Positions 45,120 through 56,829 of a stretch of DNA of 64,000 nucleotides are shown here, one piece after another (position 1 is the first letter of the stretch; every line of letters begins with the position of its first letter). The stretch comes from an uncultured Erythrobacter sp. (GTDB taxonomy: Bacteria; Pseudomonadota; Alphaproteobacteria; Sphingomonadales; Sphingomonadaceae), in the NCBI GenBank assembly GCA_947503275.1, contig CANNCZ010000001.1, forward strand, positions 496,001 through 560,000, in the 5' to 3' direction. The translations under genes and the position numbers were made by a program. The notes below the pieces were generated by a model. That model was not told the origin of the DNA and made no database searches. It worked only from the letters and a program-made list of their open reading frames with translations.

Positions 45120-46622
45120 CTAATTGATTTCCATTTCTCGCAAGAAGCTAATGTGCTCACGGTACTTTGATGCGAATGACGACGGCACTCGCCATCCTTC
45201 TGGTTTTTCATAGAGTTTCCTAGCAACTTGAAACTCTTCAGAAAACACAAGACGAATGTAATCCGCAGCAAAGTGGCCTCGTTCAGGACCGTGACTCGAA
45301 TGTTGGAGAGACCTTCCTGCGGCCTCATTTAGTCCTCGAAAAAGCTCAGCCATATCAGCTCCGCTTACGTGCTCGAACCAAGGTGAACTATGATTGACCA
45401 TCGTTCCAGAAAGATTGGTGGTGTTGAAACCTTCACCTCTCACTTTTGAAAGTAGCAGAGGAATCGCCAGCGTCAGCTCGACCTTCGCAGGGTACGGCCA
45501 AGTATCCACAAACAAGGAGAGATTTTGGATTGTAGCTTTTGTTTCGCGCGCACTGGCTTCTAAGGCACTGAGAACCCTCGAGATATGTCGGGCGTGATCG
45601 CTCCAAGTGTTTTCGCTATCTCTTTCACCTGGCGGTGACCGGAGGCTTTCTTTTTCGATTGCGTGCTCAAGGCACTGATCCTCGATCAACTCCTCAAAAG
45701 ACTTTTCAACTAAACCTAAGGAAAAATCGAAAAAGCGCCTCAGATATTCGCCGCTTTCAAATTCTGTGCCGTAGACTGCCTTTATGCTCCGAGCCAATTG
45801 CTCGCGGTTGATTGCGAGTACAAAAGCAACTCCTGGTACATCAAAGAAATGCTTAATTTCTTCCAAAACCTTTATCGCGTAGTCGGGCCGGCATCTGTCT
45901 AGTTCATCAACGATTACAACAAGAGGGCTATCCACATTGCCATCTCGTTTCGACAACGAACGAATTAGTTCGGCCATTGATAGCTTGAATGACTCTCTAG
46001 AGTTCTTTCTCTTTCGATAGTCAGCTATCATCCCTTTCGCATGCTGGTCGGCCAACTCGGTCAATGCTGATCCGATCGCGTCAACCGCCGCTTCAGCTCC
46101 GTCCGCTCCTGCTTCCGCTTCTACAGATTGAACTGCCTCATCATCATTGAGTGTAGCGGGGTCAGATTGCTCTACGAGTAGCTCGGCGAGTTCCTCCTTC
46201 ACTGCCTCACCAACATAGCGCGCAATTGCCTTCGACAATGCTCCACCGGCGCCCTTAGCCACAATTGGCAAGATGTTTCGTCGAACTGCCCCGAACTTCT
46301 CTCGAATTTTCTTGCCAACCTTCTCATCGAAAAAGGGCTCAAGAGTCTCTTCGATTGCTGCCATAATTGATACGGTCGGCTCATTCCCTGTGTCGTCGGC
46401 CCACGCATCCACGCGTGCGACCGGGTGGTCCGCGCCTAATTTGGTGCTGAGTAGATCGAGCATGAACGATTTGCCAGCTCCGTATTTCGCATCGAGGGCA
46501 AGTACAAATGAATGTTCAGTCCGTTTGGCGCTCTGACTCTTGATTAGTGAGGTGATGACTTCAATTTCGCGGGTGCGGCCGAGTCGGTCGAATTTCTGCG
46601 GTGAATTTTCTTCAGTCTTCAT
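45120..46622 (-). CDS. KAP family P-loop NTPase
   Basis: A 500-residue STAND-like NTPase of the KAP group. The Walker A loop KYGAGKS lies at about residues 46-52 and Walker B is LVVIVDELDRCRP, the KAP VDELDRC hallmark; FVLAINREQLARSIKAVYG follows as sensor region. An inserted Ala/Glu-rich helical segment separates A and B. No clear membrane helices are seen, unlike classical KAP proteins. The DNA is visibly AT-richer and codon use differs from all neighbours, implying transfer. KAP proteins include the phage-excluding PifA, so a defence role is possible. ATG at 46622 (a GTG directly before it is an alternative). Confidence 0.87.
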   Translation of the reverse strand: MKTEENSPQKFDRLGRTREIEVITSLIKSQSAKRTEHSFVLALDAKYGAGKSFMLDLLSTKLGADHPVARVDAWADDTGNEPTVSIMAAIEETLEPFFDEKVGKKIREKFGAVRRNILPIVAKGAGGALSKAIARYVGEAVKEELAELLVEQSDPATLNDDEAVQSVEAEAGADGAEAAVDAIGSALTELADQHAKGMIADYRKRKNSRESFKLSMAELIRSLSKRDGNVDSPLVVIVDELDRCRPDYAIKVLEEIKHFFDVPGVAFVLAINREQLARSIKAVYGTEFESGEYLRRFFDFSLGLVEKSFEELIEDQCLEHAIEKESLRSPPGERDSENTWSDHARHISRVLSALEASARETKATIQNLSLFVDTWPYPAKVELTLAIPLLLSKVRGEGFNTTNLSGTMVNHSSPWFEHVSGADMAELFRGLNEAAGRSLQHSSHGPERGHFAADYIRLVFSEEFQVARKLYEKPEGWRVPSSFASKYREHISFLREMEIN

Positions 46623-47161
46623 CACCCAATACTAGCGGACGGGTAACAATCAGTAGAGTCCACTGTCCACAACTTTACTTCGCGAGCTCAATTATCAGAG
46701 TTGGCACAAGCGGAGTGTATATGTCGTGCAAAATTTGGCAAACCACTTCAACCATTGGTAGCTTACTCAACGTAAATCTACTCAGCTGTCCGATTTAGGT
46801 TCACACCCTTGACCCACCCCCCACACTCCCCTAAGCGCGCCCAATCCAACAGGTCTCTTACGAGTCCCGCTGGGCAATAGAGCTGAACATTGCCGGCCTT
46901 GTCATGCGAGGTCTTGCGAACCTGATTATCCGGGCGAGCAGGGCCTTTTCTATTGGGGCGAACCTTCACAGGATCGCCTAAGCAGGGCAGCCGTCAAAGT
47001 AACCCGGTGGCCGAAGGGCCGATTTGGGTGGAGTGATTCAGCTTGGCTTTGCGCCCCATGCATTTGCGATACGCGGATGCAGGTGAGGGCGCTTTGAGCC
47101 AAGCGTCATTCCATACAGATTGACCCAAGTTGTCGCCATCCACACGGTGAAGTGAGAAACT
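46623..47161. other. Region upstream of rpsL; right edge of the AT-rich segment
   Basis: 46623-46800 is AT-rich and should contain the NTPase promoter. 46801-47161 returns to host composition. A 63-codon minus-strand frame (46778-46969, GTG start) crosses the junction and may be a truncated gene, but I cannot support it. The str operon promoter must lie in the right part; no textbook -35/-10 pair is convincing. Confidence 0.5.
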
Positions 47162-47533
47162 ATGCCTACGATTAACCAGCTGGTCCGCAAGGGCCGCACC
47201 CCGCAGAAGGCCAAGTCCAAGGTCCCTGCGATGGAAGCGAACCCGCAAAAGCGCGGCGTTTGCACACGCGTTTATACAACGACGCCAAAGAAGCCGAACT
47301 CCGCTCTTCGTAAAGTCGCCAAGGTGCGTCTGACGAACCAGCGCGAAGTCATCTCCTACATTCCGGGTGAAGGCCACAACCTGCAAGAGCACTCTGTTGT
47401 TCTGATCCGTGGTGGTCGTGTTCGCGATCTTCCCGGCGTTCGTTACCACGTCCTGCGCGGCGTTCTCGATACGCAAGGGGTCAAGGACCGCAAGCAGTCC
47501 CGTTCGAAGTACGGCGCCAAGCGTCCGAAGTAA
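47162..47533 (+). CDS. rpsL: 30S ribosomal protein S12
   Basis: A 123-residue uS12, part of the decoding centre. [12 protein letters not shown] starts the protein and the streptomycin-determining loops [15 protein letters not shown] and [14 protein letters not shown] are wild type in form (K of PKKPNS present). First gene of the str operon. It is separated from rpsG by a spacer holding a large perfect inverted repeat. Confidence 0.98.
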   Translation: MPTINQLVRKGRTPQKAKSKVPAMEANPQKRGVCTRVYTTTPKKPNSALRKVAKVRLTNQREVISYIPGEGHNLQEHSVVLIRGGRVRDLPGVRYHVLRGVLDTQGVKDRKQSRSKYGAKRPK

Positions 47534-47552
47534 TTGAGGCGCGGCGACGGTT

Positions 47553-47609
47553 CTCTCCCCCGCCCTTCCACCCATACGGATAATTTCCGGGTGGAAGGGC
47601 GGGGGAGAG
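47553..47609 (+). repeat. 21-bp perfect inverted repeat between rpsL and rpsG
   Basis: The arms 47553-47573 and 47589-47609 are exact reverse complements, C-rich then G-rich (core CCGCCCTTCCACCC/GGGTGGAAGGGCGG), around a 15-nt AT-rich loop. No T-run follows. In RNA it would be a very stable hairpin inside the str mRNA, 20 nt after the rpsL stop and 58 nt before rpsG. Confidence 0.9.
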
Positions 47610-47667
47610 GGCCGGTGCCGCTAGGCGGGCGCGGATGCGCACGCCGCACTCTGAAGGAGTTTTAAAC

Positions 47668-48138
47668 ATGTCACGTCGTCGTAGGCCCGAAAAGCGGGTA
47701 ATCCTTCCCGATCCCAAGTTTGGTGATCAGGTTCTGTCGAAATTCATGAACAACCTGATGCTGGATGGTAAGAAAGCCGTTGCAGAAGGCATCGTGTACA
47801 CCGCTCTTGATGCGGTTGAGGCGAAGGCCAAGACCGATCCGGTGCAGATGTTCCATGACGCGCTCACCAACGTTGCCCCTCAGGTTGAGGTCCGCAGCCG
47901 CCGTGTGGGTGGTGCCACCTATCAGGTGCCGGTCGAAGTTCGCCCCGAGCGTGCTCAGGCTCTCGCCATCCGCTGGTTGATTGGTGCCGCTCGCGGTCGT
48001 CCAGAAACCACCATGAGCGCTCGTTTGTCGGGTGAGCTGATGGATGCGGCCAACAATCGCGGCAATGCGGTTAAGAAGCGCGAAGATACGCACCGGATGG
48101 CCGATGCGAACCGCGCGTTCTCGCATTACCGCTGGTAA
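47668..48138 (+). CDS. rpsG: 30S ribosomal protein S7
   Basis: A 156-residue uS7, the primary 16S 3'-domain binder and, in enterobacteria, the translational repressor of the str operon. [20 protein letters not shown] opens the protein and [16 protein letters not shown]-type helix sequence closes it (here [21 protein letters not shown]). The ATG at 47668 follows AAGGAG; an upstream in-frame start at 47635 is rejected. fusA follows after 27 nt. Confidence 0.98.
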   Translation: MSRRRRPEKRVILPDPKFGDQVLSKFMNNLMLDGKKAVAEGIVYTALDAVEAKAKTDPVQMFHDALTNVAPQVEVRSRRVGGATYQVPVEVRPERAQALAIRWLIGAARGRPETTMSARLSGELMDAANNRGNAVKKREDTHRMADANRAFSHYRW

Positions 48139-48165
48139 CAGTCCCCCCTCACGGAGAATACGAAC

Positions 48166-50295
<2,130 letters not shown>

Positions 50296-50313
50296 GCGAG
50301 CCAGCAAGGCTAG

Positions 50314-50344
50314 GGGCGGCGCCTGATTCAGCGGGCCGCCCTTT
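50314..50344 (+). terminator. Weak hairpin between fusA and tuf
   Basis: A 7-bp stem GGGCGGC/GCCGCCC with a 14-nt loop and TTT after it lies 18 nt past fusA. It may give partial termination or mRNA processing so that tuf is expressed separately. Confidence 0.4.
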
Positions 50345-50385
50345 CTCCCGCGAAAAGATCATTTTAAAAGAAGGTATATCGAGAA

Positions 50386-51561
50386 ATGGCGAAGGAAAAG
50401 TTTGAGCGTAATAAGCCGCACTGCAACGTCGGCACTATTGGTCACGTCGATCACGGCAAGACCACGCTGACGGCTGCGATCACGAAAGTGATGGGTTCGG
50501 CTGTTGATTTCGCAAACATCGACAAGGCTCCTGAGGAGCGCGAGCGCGGCATCACTATTTCGACAGCACACGTCGAATATGAAACCGACGCACGTCACTA
50601 TGCGCATGTCGATTGCCCAGGCCACGCTGACTATGTGAAAAACATGATCACGGGCGCGGCGCAAATGGACGGCGCGATCCTGGTGGTGAACTCGGCTGAT
50701 GGCCCAATGCCACAGACTCGTGAGCACATCCTGCTTGCACGTCAGGTCGGCGTTCCTGCACTGGTCGTTTACATGAACAAGGTTGACCAAGTCGACGATG
50801 AGGAAATCCTCGAGCTCGTCGAAATGGAAATCCGTGAGCTGCTCACTGAGTATGGCTTTGACGGCGACGAGATTCCGGTTGTTAAGGGTTCAGCTTTGGC
50901 TGCTCTCGAAGGCCGCGACGAAGAAATCGGCGAAAAGTCTATCCGTGAACTGATGGATGCGGTCGACACAGCGATCCCGCAACCAGAGCGTCCGGTTGAT
51001 CAAGACTTCCTGATGCCGATTGAGGACGTGTTCTCAATTTCAGGTCGCGGTACAGTTGTTACTGGCCGTGTTGAAACCGGCGTTGTGAACGTTGGCGACG
51101 AAGTTGAAATCGTCGGCATCAAAGACACTGGCAAGACCACGGTCACCGGCGTTGAAATGTTCCGCAAGCTGCTTGATCGCGGTGAAGCTGGCGACAACAT
51201 CGGTGCACTGGTTCGCGGTGTTGGCCGTGAAGACGTTGAGCGCGGTCAAGTTCTCGCGAAGCCCGGTTCGGTTAATCCGCACACCGAGTTCAGCGCAGAA
51301 GTTTACGTCCTTTCGAAGGACGAGGGCGGCCGTCACACGCCATTCTTCGCTAACTACCGTCCACAGTTCTACTTCCGTACAACTGACGTGACCGGCGAAG
51401 TGATCCTCCCTGAGGGCACTGAGATGGTTATGCCTGGCGACAACGTGACCATCGGCGTTAAGCTGATTGCACCGATCGCTATGGACGAAGGTCTGCGCTT
51501 CGCTATCCGCGAAGGTGGCCGCACCGTTGGTTCGGGCGTGGTTGCAAGCATCACTGCTTAA
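50386..51561 (+). CDS. tuf: Elongation factor Tu
   Basis: A 391-residue GTPase delivering aminoacyl-tRNA to the ribosome. [13 protein letters not shown], the switch I segment [32 protein letters not shown] and NKVDQVDD are intact, followed by domains II and III ([22 protein letters not shown]). Start ATG at 50386. Last gene of the str operon; a long hairpin follows. A second tuf copy elsewhere cannot be judged. Confidence 0.98.
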   Translation: MAKEKFERNKPHCNVGTIGHVDHGKTTLTAAITKVMGSAVDFANIDKAPEERERGITISTAHVEYETDARHYAHVDCPGHADYVKNMITGAAQMDGAILVVNSADGPMPQTREHILLARQVGVPALVVYMNKVDQVDDEEILELVEMEIRELLTEYGFDGDEIPVVKGSALAALEGRDEEIGEKSIRELMDAVDTAIPQPERPVDQDFLMPIEDVFSISGRGTVVTGRVETGVVNVGDEVEIVGIKDTGKTTVTGVEMFRKLLDRGEAGDNIGALVRGVGREDVERGQVLAKPGSVNPHTEFSAEVYVLSKDEGGRHTPFFANYRPQFYFRTTDVTGEVILPEGTEMVMPGDNVTIGVKLIAPIAMDEGLRFAIREGGRTVGSGVVASITA

Positions 51562-51585
51562 ATCGTTTGCTCTTTTGAGCAGCGT

Positions 51586-51630
51586 TAAATTCGGGGGCCG
51601 GTTCTCAAATGAGAGCCGGCCCCCAATTTA
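51586..51630 (+). terminator. str operon terminator after tuf
   Basis: TAAATT-(C)-GGGGGCCGGTTCTC pairs with GAGAGCCGGCCCCC-AATTTA around an AAAT loop, with only one G-U pair and one bulge: a 20-bp hairpin directly after tuf. The T-run is short, but stem length makes a transcript end here likely. Confidence 0.75.
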
Positions 51631-51710
51631 TGTGAGCTCCTTTTTCGTCGCCTTTCGGTGACAAGGCGGGGGCGCATTAGAAAGTGCGCAAAAATCGTGA
51701 CGGTTTGGGG

Positions 51711-51739
51711 TTGCCAGAATCCCAGCTCAAACGTATACG
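51711..51739 (+). promoter_or_regulatory. Predicted promoter of the S10 operon
   Basis: TTGCCA (51711-51716) and TATACG (51734-51739) are separated by exactly 17 nt, downstream of the tuf terminator and about 130 nt before rpsJ. Predicted from sequence only. Confidence 0.65.
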
Positions 51740-51784
51740 CGCGCCTTCAAGGCAAGGATTCGTTCTTGTTGGAGTAATTTTATA

Positions 51785-51829
51785 AGGCCACCCGCCACCG
51801 GTAATCTGGAGTGGGTCGGCCTTTTGTTT
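51785..51829 (+). promoter_or_regulatory. Terminator-like hairpin in the S10 leader (candidate attenuator)
   Basis: AAGGCC pairs with GGCCTT, and internal ACC/GGT and CAC/GTG pairs extend the stem; TTTTGTTTT follows. It lies between the predicted promoter and rpsJ, so part of the transcripts could stop here. Which factor would control it is unknown; L4-dependent attenuation is described in E. coli only. Confidence 0.5.
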
Positions 51830-51876
51830 TGGGAGAGGGTAACCTCTCTTTGGCTCTTTCGCATCGGTAGTAGGTA

Positions 51877-52188
51877 ATGGAAGCACAGAATATCCGTATT
51901 CGCCTTAAGGCGTTCGACCACCGCGTTCTCGACCAGGCAACTGGTGAAATCGCAGACACGGCACGTCGTACGGGTGCTCTTATCCGTGGTCCTATTCCCA
52001 TGCCAACGCGCATTGAAAAGTTCACCGTGAACCGCGGCCCGCACATCGACAAGAAGTCGCGCGAGCAGTTTGAGGTGCGCACATACAAACGTTTGCTGGA
52101 CATTGTTCAGCCAAACGCCCAGACGGTCGACGCGCTCATGAAGCTCGATCTGGCCGCTGGCGTAAATGTTGAGATCAAGCTCGCTTAA
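51877..52188 (+). CDS. rpsJ: 30S ribosomal protein S10
   Basis: A 103-residue uS10, also the NusE partner in antitermination. [50 protein letters not shown] are classical. First gene of the S10 operon. The next gene, rplC, is unusually far away (259 nt). Confidence 0.98.
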   Translation: MEAQNIRIRLKAFDHRVLDQATGEIADTARRTGALIRGPIPMPTRIEKFTVNRGPHIDKKSREQFEVRTYKRLLDIVQPNAQTVDALMKLDLAAGVNVEIKLA

Positions 52189-52447
52189 GGGCCCTTGGCA
52201 TTGTCCATTCGGTAGGACGTTAAACTGACCGAGAGTTTGGGGTTCCAATGACCCCGTCGCGGCGAAAGCCCGGCAAGACATCTGGATACCGCCGGTTAAG
52301 TCGCAAGACTTTGGCCGGGCCGCGTCCTCCGTCTCGCTCTACCGGCATTAGCCGCAAGAGCATTAGCCCGGACGGGGCGCAGCATAAAATTTGTTCACGC
52401 ACCCTCGGGATGGTCCCGGTGGTGCCTCTGTTAAGGAGTACACGACG
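52189..52447 (+). other. Long rpsJ-rplC intercistronic region
   Basis: 259 nt without an ORF of note inside an otherwise tightly packed operon. GC-rich dyads are present (for example ACCGGCATTAGCCGC... and CACCCTCGGGATGGTCCCGGTGGTG near 52391-52427, written here only in part), ending with AAGGAG before rplC. It may hold an internal promoter or an RNA regulatory fold. Confidence 0.45.
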
Positions 52448-53251
52448 ATGCGCACAGGCGTGATCGCAAAGAAGGTTGGGATGACCCGCCTCTTCCAAGA
52501 GGACGGACGGCATGTGCCGGTTACCGTTCTCGCATTGGAAGATTGCCAGGTTGTCTCACACCGCACCGCAGACAATGATGGCTATTTCGCCGTTCAATTG
52601 GGCGCTGGTGAAGCGAAACAGAAAAACGTGGCAAAGCCGCAACGCGAACATTTCGGCAAAGCCGGTGTTGGCTTGAAAGCGCGCGTTGCTGAATTCCGTG
52701 TTGATAGCGAAGAAGGTCTTGTGCCTGTTGGTTCGCTGATCAGCGCAGAGCATTTCGTTGCGGGTCAAAAAGTCGACATCACTGGGCACACCCAGGGTAA
52801 AGGCTTTGCGGGCGCTATGAAGCGTTGGGGTTTCGGCGGTCTGCGCGCGACGCACGGCGTTTCGATCTCTCACCGTTCGCACGGTTCAACGGGTAACCGT
52901 CAGGATCCGGGCCGGGTGTTTAAGGGTAAGAAGATGGCTGGTCACATGGGTGATCGCCAACGGACCCAACAAAACCTCGAAGTTGTCCGCACAGACGCAG
53001 AGCGCGGCCTGATCTTCATCAAGGGTTCGGTCCCTGGTGCAAAGAATGGCTGGATGATGATCCGCGACGCGGTCAAGCTGAAGATGCCTGATGATCTCCC
53101 ATTCCCCGGCGCTGTGGTTGATACCGCTGCTCCTGTGGCTGAAGAACCCGCTGCTCCTGCTCCAGTCGAAGAGACTGCTGTTGAAGCGGCTGCTGATACT
53201 CCTGCACCGGAAGCTACTGCTCCCGCTGCAGAAGAGAAGAAGGAAGACTAA
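52448..53251 (+). CDS. rplC: 50S ribosomal protein L3 with acidic C-terminal tail
   Basis: A 267-residue uL3. [16 protein letters not shown] opens it, and the family loop [49 protein letters not shown] is intact, including the Gln methylation site region. The usual protein ends near residue 215; here about 50 more residues of Ala, Pro, Val and Glu follow, ending EEKKED. The ATG at 52448 is fixed by AAGGAGTACACGACG; an upstream start at 52391 is rejected. rplD starts 3 nt after the stop. Confidence 0.97.
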   Translation: MRTGVIAKKVGMTRLFQEDGRHVPVTVLALEDCQVVSHRTADNDGYFAVQLGAGEAKQKNVAKPQREHFGKAGVGLKARVAEFRVDSEEGLVPVGSLISAEHFVAGQKVDITGHTQGKGFAGAMKRWGFGGLRATHGVSISHRSHGSTGNRQDPGRVFKGKKMAGHMGDRQRTQQNLEVVRTDAERGLIFIKGSVPGAKNGWMMIRDAVKLKMPDDLPFPGAVVDTAAPVAEEPAAPAPVEETAVEAAADTPAPEATAPAAEEKKED

Positions 53252-53254
53252 GCC

Positions 53255-53878
53255 ATGAAGGTGAAGGTCCAAAAAATCGACGGGAAGGCGTCAGGCGACA
53301 TCGAGTTGAACGATGCCGTGTTCGGCGTTGAGCCGCGCGCCGACATCCTGCATCGCGTTGTCACATGGCAGCTCGAAAATCGCCGCGCTACTGCGCGTCC
53401 AACTCGCGAACGTTCCGACGTTGCCCGCACGGGTAAAAAGTTCGGTGCGCAAAAGGGTTCGGGCGGCGCTCGTCACGGTGCTCGCTCTGCTCCGATCTTT
53501 ATCGGTGGTGGTAAAGCGCACGGTGCTCGCAAGCGTGACTTTAATCAGTCGCTGAACAAGAAAATCCGCGCACTCGGCCTCAAAATGGCTCTGTCGACGA
53601 AGGCTAAGGATGGCCTCGTTGTTGTTGACAGCCTCGCTATGAAAGAAGCCAAGACGCAATTGCTCAAAGGTCAACTCGACAAGGCTGGCTATGCTGGCAA
53701 GGTTCTGGTGATCGACGGTGAGAGTGTTGACGCAGGCTTCCAAAAGGCCGCTGGCAACATTCCCGGTGTGAACGTGATGGCTGCTCAAGGCGCGAACGTT
53801 TACGATATCCTCAACCACGACACTTTGGTCCTGACCAAAGACGCGGTTGCGAAGCTGGAGGCCCGGTTCAATGGCTAA
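53255..53878 (+). CDS. rplD: 50S ribosomal protein L4
   Basis: A 207-residue uL4, lining the exit tunnel. The loop [39 protein letters not shown] is the conserved extended arm; [13 protein letters not shown] follows. In E. coli L4 represses its own operon; whether that holds here is unknown. It overlaps the rplW start by 8 nt. Confidence 0.98.
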   Translation: MKVKVQKIDGKASGDIELNDAVFGVEPRADILHRVVTWQLENRRATARPTRERSDVARTGKKFGAQKGSGGARHGARSAPIFIGGGKAHGARKRDFNQSLNKKIRALGLKMALSTKAKDGLVVVDSLAMKEAKTQLLKGQLDKAGYAGKVLVIDGESVDAGFQKAAGNIPGVNVMAAQGANVYDILNHDTLVLTKDAVAKLEARFNG

Positions 53879-54182
53879 AAAAGACAGCATCGACGCGCGG
53901 CACTATGACGTGATCCTCGCACCTCACATCACTGAGAAATCGACCATGGCGTCGGAGCATAATGCAGTGGTGTTCAAGGTAGCGAATGACGCGACCAAGC
54001 CGCAGATCAAAGAGGCAATCGAAGCGATCTACGAAAAGAAGGTCGTCTCGGTGAACACAATCCTCACCAAGGGAAAAACGAAGCGTTGGAAGGGTAAGCC
54101 TTACAAGCGCTCGGATTTCAAAAAGGCAATCGTTACGCTCGCCGAAGGTGAGATGATCGATATCACTGAAGGTGCGAGCTAA
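53871..54182 (+). CDS. rplW: 50S ribosomal protein L23
   Basis: A 103-residue uL23 at the tunnel exit, docking site for SRP and trigger factor. [27 protein letters not shown] and [16 protein letters not shown] are typical. The ATG at 53871 lies inside the rplD end; the longer frame start at 53847 is rejected. Its stop overlaps the rplB start by one base (TAATG). Confidence 0.97.
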   Translation: MAKKDSIDARHYDVILAPHITEKSTMASEHNAVVFKVANDATKPQIKEAIEAIYEKKVVSVNTILTKGKTKRWKGKPYKRSDFKKAIVTLAEGEMIDITEGAS

Positions 54183-55018
54183 TGGCACTCAAGAGTTATA
54201 AACCAACTAGCCCGGCTCGCCGTGGCCTTATCCTGATCGACAAGTCCGGCCTCCACAAAGGTGGTCCGGTCAAGTCGCTTACCGAAGGCAAGCGCAAGAC
54301 CGGTGGCCGCAACAACAAAGGTCACGTGACGTCACGCGGCATTGCTGGCGGTCACAAGCAGAAGTATCGCTTCATCGACTTCAAACGTCGCAAGTGGGAT
54401 GTCCCTGCGACTGTTGAGCGGATCGAATATGATCCCAATCGCACTGCGTTTATCGCATTGCTGAAGTACGAAGATGGCGACATCGCTTACATCATTTGCC
54501 CACAGCGTTTGGCTGTTGGTGATACGGTGTTGGCGGGAGAAAAGACCGACACGAAGCCTGGCAATGCCATGCTTCTGGCGCAGATGCCGGTCGGTACAAT
54601 CTGCCACAATGTTGAGATGAAGCCGGGCAAGGGCGGTCAAATCGCTCGTTCAGCTGGCACCTATGTTCAAGTCGTTGGTCGTGACCGCGGCATGGTCATG
54701 GTTCGCCTGAACTCTGGTGAACAGCGTTATGTCCGCGGTGATTGCATGGGTACGGTTGGTGCGGTTTCGAACCCTGACAACCAGAACCAGAACTTCGGCA
54801 AGGCCGGTCGCACCCGTTGGAAGGGCCGTCGCCCATTGACACGTGGTGTTGCGAAAAACCCGGTCGATCACCCGCATGGTGGTGGTGAAGGCCGCACCAG
54901 TGGTGGCCGTCATCCGGTTACCCCTTGGGGCAAGCCAACTAAGGGTGCTCGCACTCGCAAGAACAAGCAGACGGACAAGATGATCATCCGTTCGCGTCAC
55001 GCTAAGAAGAAGAGGTAA
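54182..55018 (+). CDS. rplB: 50S ribosomal protein L2
   Basis: A 278-residue uL2, needed for subunit joining and peptidyl transfer. [23 protein letters not shown] opens it and the essential [29 protein letters not shown] loop, with the catalytic-centre His, is intact. Start overlaps the rplW stop (TAATG); rpsS follows after 6 nt. Confidence 0.98.
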   Translation: MALKSYKPTSPARRGLILIDKSGLHKGGPVKSLTEGKRKTGGRNNKGHVTSRGIAGGHKQKYRFIDFKRRKWDVPATVERIEYDPNRTAFIALLKYEDGDIAYIICPQRLAVGDTVLAGEKTDTKPGNAMLLAQMPVGTICHNVEMKPGKGGQIARSAGTYVQVVGRDRGMVMVRLNSGEQRYVRGDCMGTVGAVSNPDNQNQNFGKAGRTRWKGRRPLTRGVAKNPVDHPHGGGEGRTSGGRHPVTPWGKPTKGARTRKNKQTDKMIIRSRHAKKKR

Positions 55019-55024
55019 GGCACG

Positions 55025-55300
55025 ATGGCACGTTCCGTCTGGAAAGGTCCGTTTGTCGAACTCAGCCTGCTGAAAAAGGCAGAGGACGCACAGGAAAACA
55101 GCAGCAACAAGCCGATCAAGACTTGGTCGCGCCGCTCAACCATCCTGCCGCAGTTCGTTGGTCTGACGTTCAACGTTTACAACGGTCACAAATTCATTCC
55201 CGTCTCCGTCTCGGAAGAGATGGTTGGTCACAAGCTCGGCGAATTTTCGCCCACGCGCAGCTTTCCCGGCCATGCGGCTGACAAGAAGGGCAAGCGATAA
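55025..55300 (+). CDS. rpsS: 30S ribosomal protein S19
   Basis: A 91-residue uS19 of the 30S head. [12 protein letters not shown] opens it, and [30 protein letters not shown] and [23 protein letters not shown] close it; all conserved. Stop overlaps the rplV start by one base. Confidence 0.98.
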   Translation: MARSVWKGPFVELSLLKKAEDAQENSSNKPIKTWSRRSTILPQFVGLTFNVYNGHKFIPVSVSEEMVGHKLGEFSPTRSFPGHAADKKGKR

Positions 55301-55686
55301 TGGGCAAGGAAAAATCTCCTCGCCGCGTTGGCGATAATGAGGCTCTGGCTGTCGGAACCACCATTCGTGGTTCCGCTCAAAAGCTGAACCTTGTTGCGCA
55401 ATTGATCCGCGGCAAGAAGGCCGAAGAGGCCATGAACATCCTCTCCTTTTCGAAAAAGGGTATGGCGCGCGACGCCAGCAAGGTGCTTGCTTCGGCAATC
55501 GCCAATGCGGAAAACAACCACGATCTCGACGTCGACGCTTTGGTCGTTGCAGAGGCTTCGGTGGGCAAGTCGATCACAATGAAGCGTTTCCACACACGTG
55601 GCCGCGGCAAATCGACACGCATCCTGAAACCGTTCAGCAAGCTGCGCATCGTGGTTCGTGAACAAGACGAAGACGAGGACGCGTAA
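55300..55686 (+). CDS. rplV: 50S ribosomal protein L22
   Basis: A 128-residue uL22 whose beta-hairpin reaches the tunnel constriction. [45 protein letters not shown] and the hairpin [25 protein letters not shown] are conserved. A short acidic end (EQDEDEDA) is unusual but minor. rpsC starts 1 nt after the stop. Confidence 0.97.
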   Translation: MGKEKSPRRVGDNEALAVGTTIRGSAQKLNLVAQLIRGKKAEEAMNILSFSKKGMARDASKVLASAIANAENNHDLDVDALVVAEASVGKSITMKRFHTRGRGKSTRILKPFSKLRIVVREQDEDEDA

Positions 55687-55687
55687 G

Positions 55688-56383
55688 ATGGGTCAGAAGA
55701 GCAATCCGATCGGTCTGCGTCTGCAGATCAACCGCACTTGGGACAGCCGCTGGTACGCCGAAGGGCGCGATTATGCTGGTCTTCTCAAAGAAGACATCGA
55801 GATGCGTAAATACATCACCAAGAATCTGCCGCAGGCAGCGATTTCTAAGGTGGTGATTGAGCGTCCGGCCAAGCTGTGCCGTATCTCAATCTATGCTGCA
55901 CGTCCCGGCGTCATCATCGGTAAGAAGGGTGCAGACATCGAAAAGCTGCGCACGAAACTGTCGTCGATGACTAGCAGCGAAGTGAAGCTGAACATTGTCG
56001 AGATCCGCAAGCCGGAAATCGATGCCAAGCTCGTCGCACAAGGTGTCGCAGATCAGCTCGTTCGCCGTGTGGCTTTCCGTCGTGCGATGAAACGCGCTGT
56101 GCAATCAGCGCTGCGTCTGGGTGCTGAAGGCATCAAGATCGTATGCGGTGGCCGACTCGGCGGTGCTGAAATCGCCCGCGTTGAATGGTACCGCGAAGGT
56201 CGCGTGCCGCTTCACACACTGCGTGCCAACATCGATTACGCTGAAACCGAAGCTTTGACCGCTTACGGGATCATCGGGATCAAAGTGTGGATCTTCAAAG
56301 GCGAGATTCTCGCTCACGATCCAACCGCGCAAGACCGTTTGATGATGGAAGCTCAAACTTCCGGCGTCCGGCCTGCTCGTTGA
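55688..56383 (+). CDS. rpsC: 30S ribosomal protein S3
   Basis: A 231-residue uS3, part of the mRNA entry channel helicase. [24 protein letters not shown] opens it; the KH GxxG is [14 protein letters not shown] and the C-domain has [28 protein letters not shown]. The ATG at 55688 is used; a start at 55658 lies inside rplV. rplP follows after 11 nt. Confidence 0.98.
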   Translation: MGQKSNPIGLRLQINRTWDSRWYAEGRDYAGLLKEDIEMRKYITKNLPQAAISKVVIERPAKLCRISIYAARPGVIIGKKGADIEKLRTKLSSMTSSEVKLNIVEIRKPEIDAKLVAQGVADQLVRRVAFRRAMKRAVQSALRLGAEGIKIVCGGRLGGAEIARVEWYREGRVPLHTLRANIDYAETEALTAYGIIGIKVWIFKGEILAHDPTAQDRLMMEAQTSGVRPAR

Positions 56384-56394
56384 GGTAGAAGACA

Positions 56395-56829
56395 ATGCTG
56401 CAACCGAAAAAAACCAAATATCGCAAGGCATTTAAGGGCCGGATCAAAGGCGATGCAAAGGGCGGCACTACGCTGAACTTTGGCGCTTACGGCCTGAAAG
56501 CTTTGGAGCCTGATCGCCTTACGGCACGCCAGATCGAAGCTGCGCGTCGTGCGATCACTCGCGCGATGAAGCGTCAGGGTCGTCTCTGGATCCGCGTTTT
56601 CCCAGACGTGCCAGTGTCCAAAAAGCCTGCGGAAGTCCGTCAGGGTAAGGGCAAGGGCTCAGTTGAATATTGGGCTGCACGGGTAAAACCGGGCCGCATC
56701 CTGTTCGAACTCGACGGTGTACCGGGTCCGGTCGCTGCTCTGGCATTCGAACGTGCGGCGATGAAGCTGCCGATCAAAACCAAGGTCGTCGCCCGTTTCG
56801 GTGACACCTCGCACCTCGGAGGCGAATGA
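56395..56829 (+). CDS. rplP: 50S ribosomal protein L16
   Basis: A 144-residue uL16 near the A-site tRNA elbow. [52 protein letters not shown] and [23 protein letters not shown] are all standard. Its stop overlaps the rpmC start (ATGATG region). Confidence 0.98.
   Translation: MLQPKKTKYRKAFKGRIKGDAKGGTTLNFGAYGLKALEPDRLTARQIEAARRAITRAMKRQGRLWIRVFPDVPVSKKPAEVRQGKGKGSVEYWAARVKPGRILFELDGVPGPVAALAFERAAMKLPIKTKVVARFGDTSHLGGE

Larger units (their letters stand above)
51562..51876. other. tuf-rpsJ spacer: terminator, promoter, leader
   Basis: 315 nt hold the str operon terminator (51586-51630), a good sigma-70 type promoter (51711-51739) and a terminator-like leader hairpin (51785-51829) before rpsJ. 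Confidence 0.7.

Noticed and set aside
46778-46969. 63-codon minus-strand frame upstream of rpsL
   Set aside because: GTG start without ribosome site, crosses the composition boundary, no recognisable motif; at most a remnant.
47574-47588. Intrinsic terminator between rpsL and rpsG
   Set aside because: The hairpin lacks a T-run, and terminating there would cut rpsG-fusA-tuf from their promoter.
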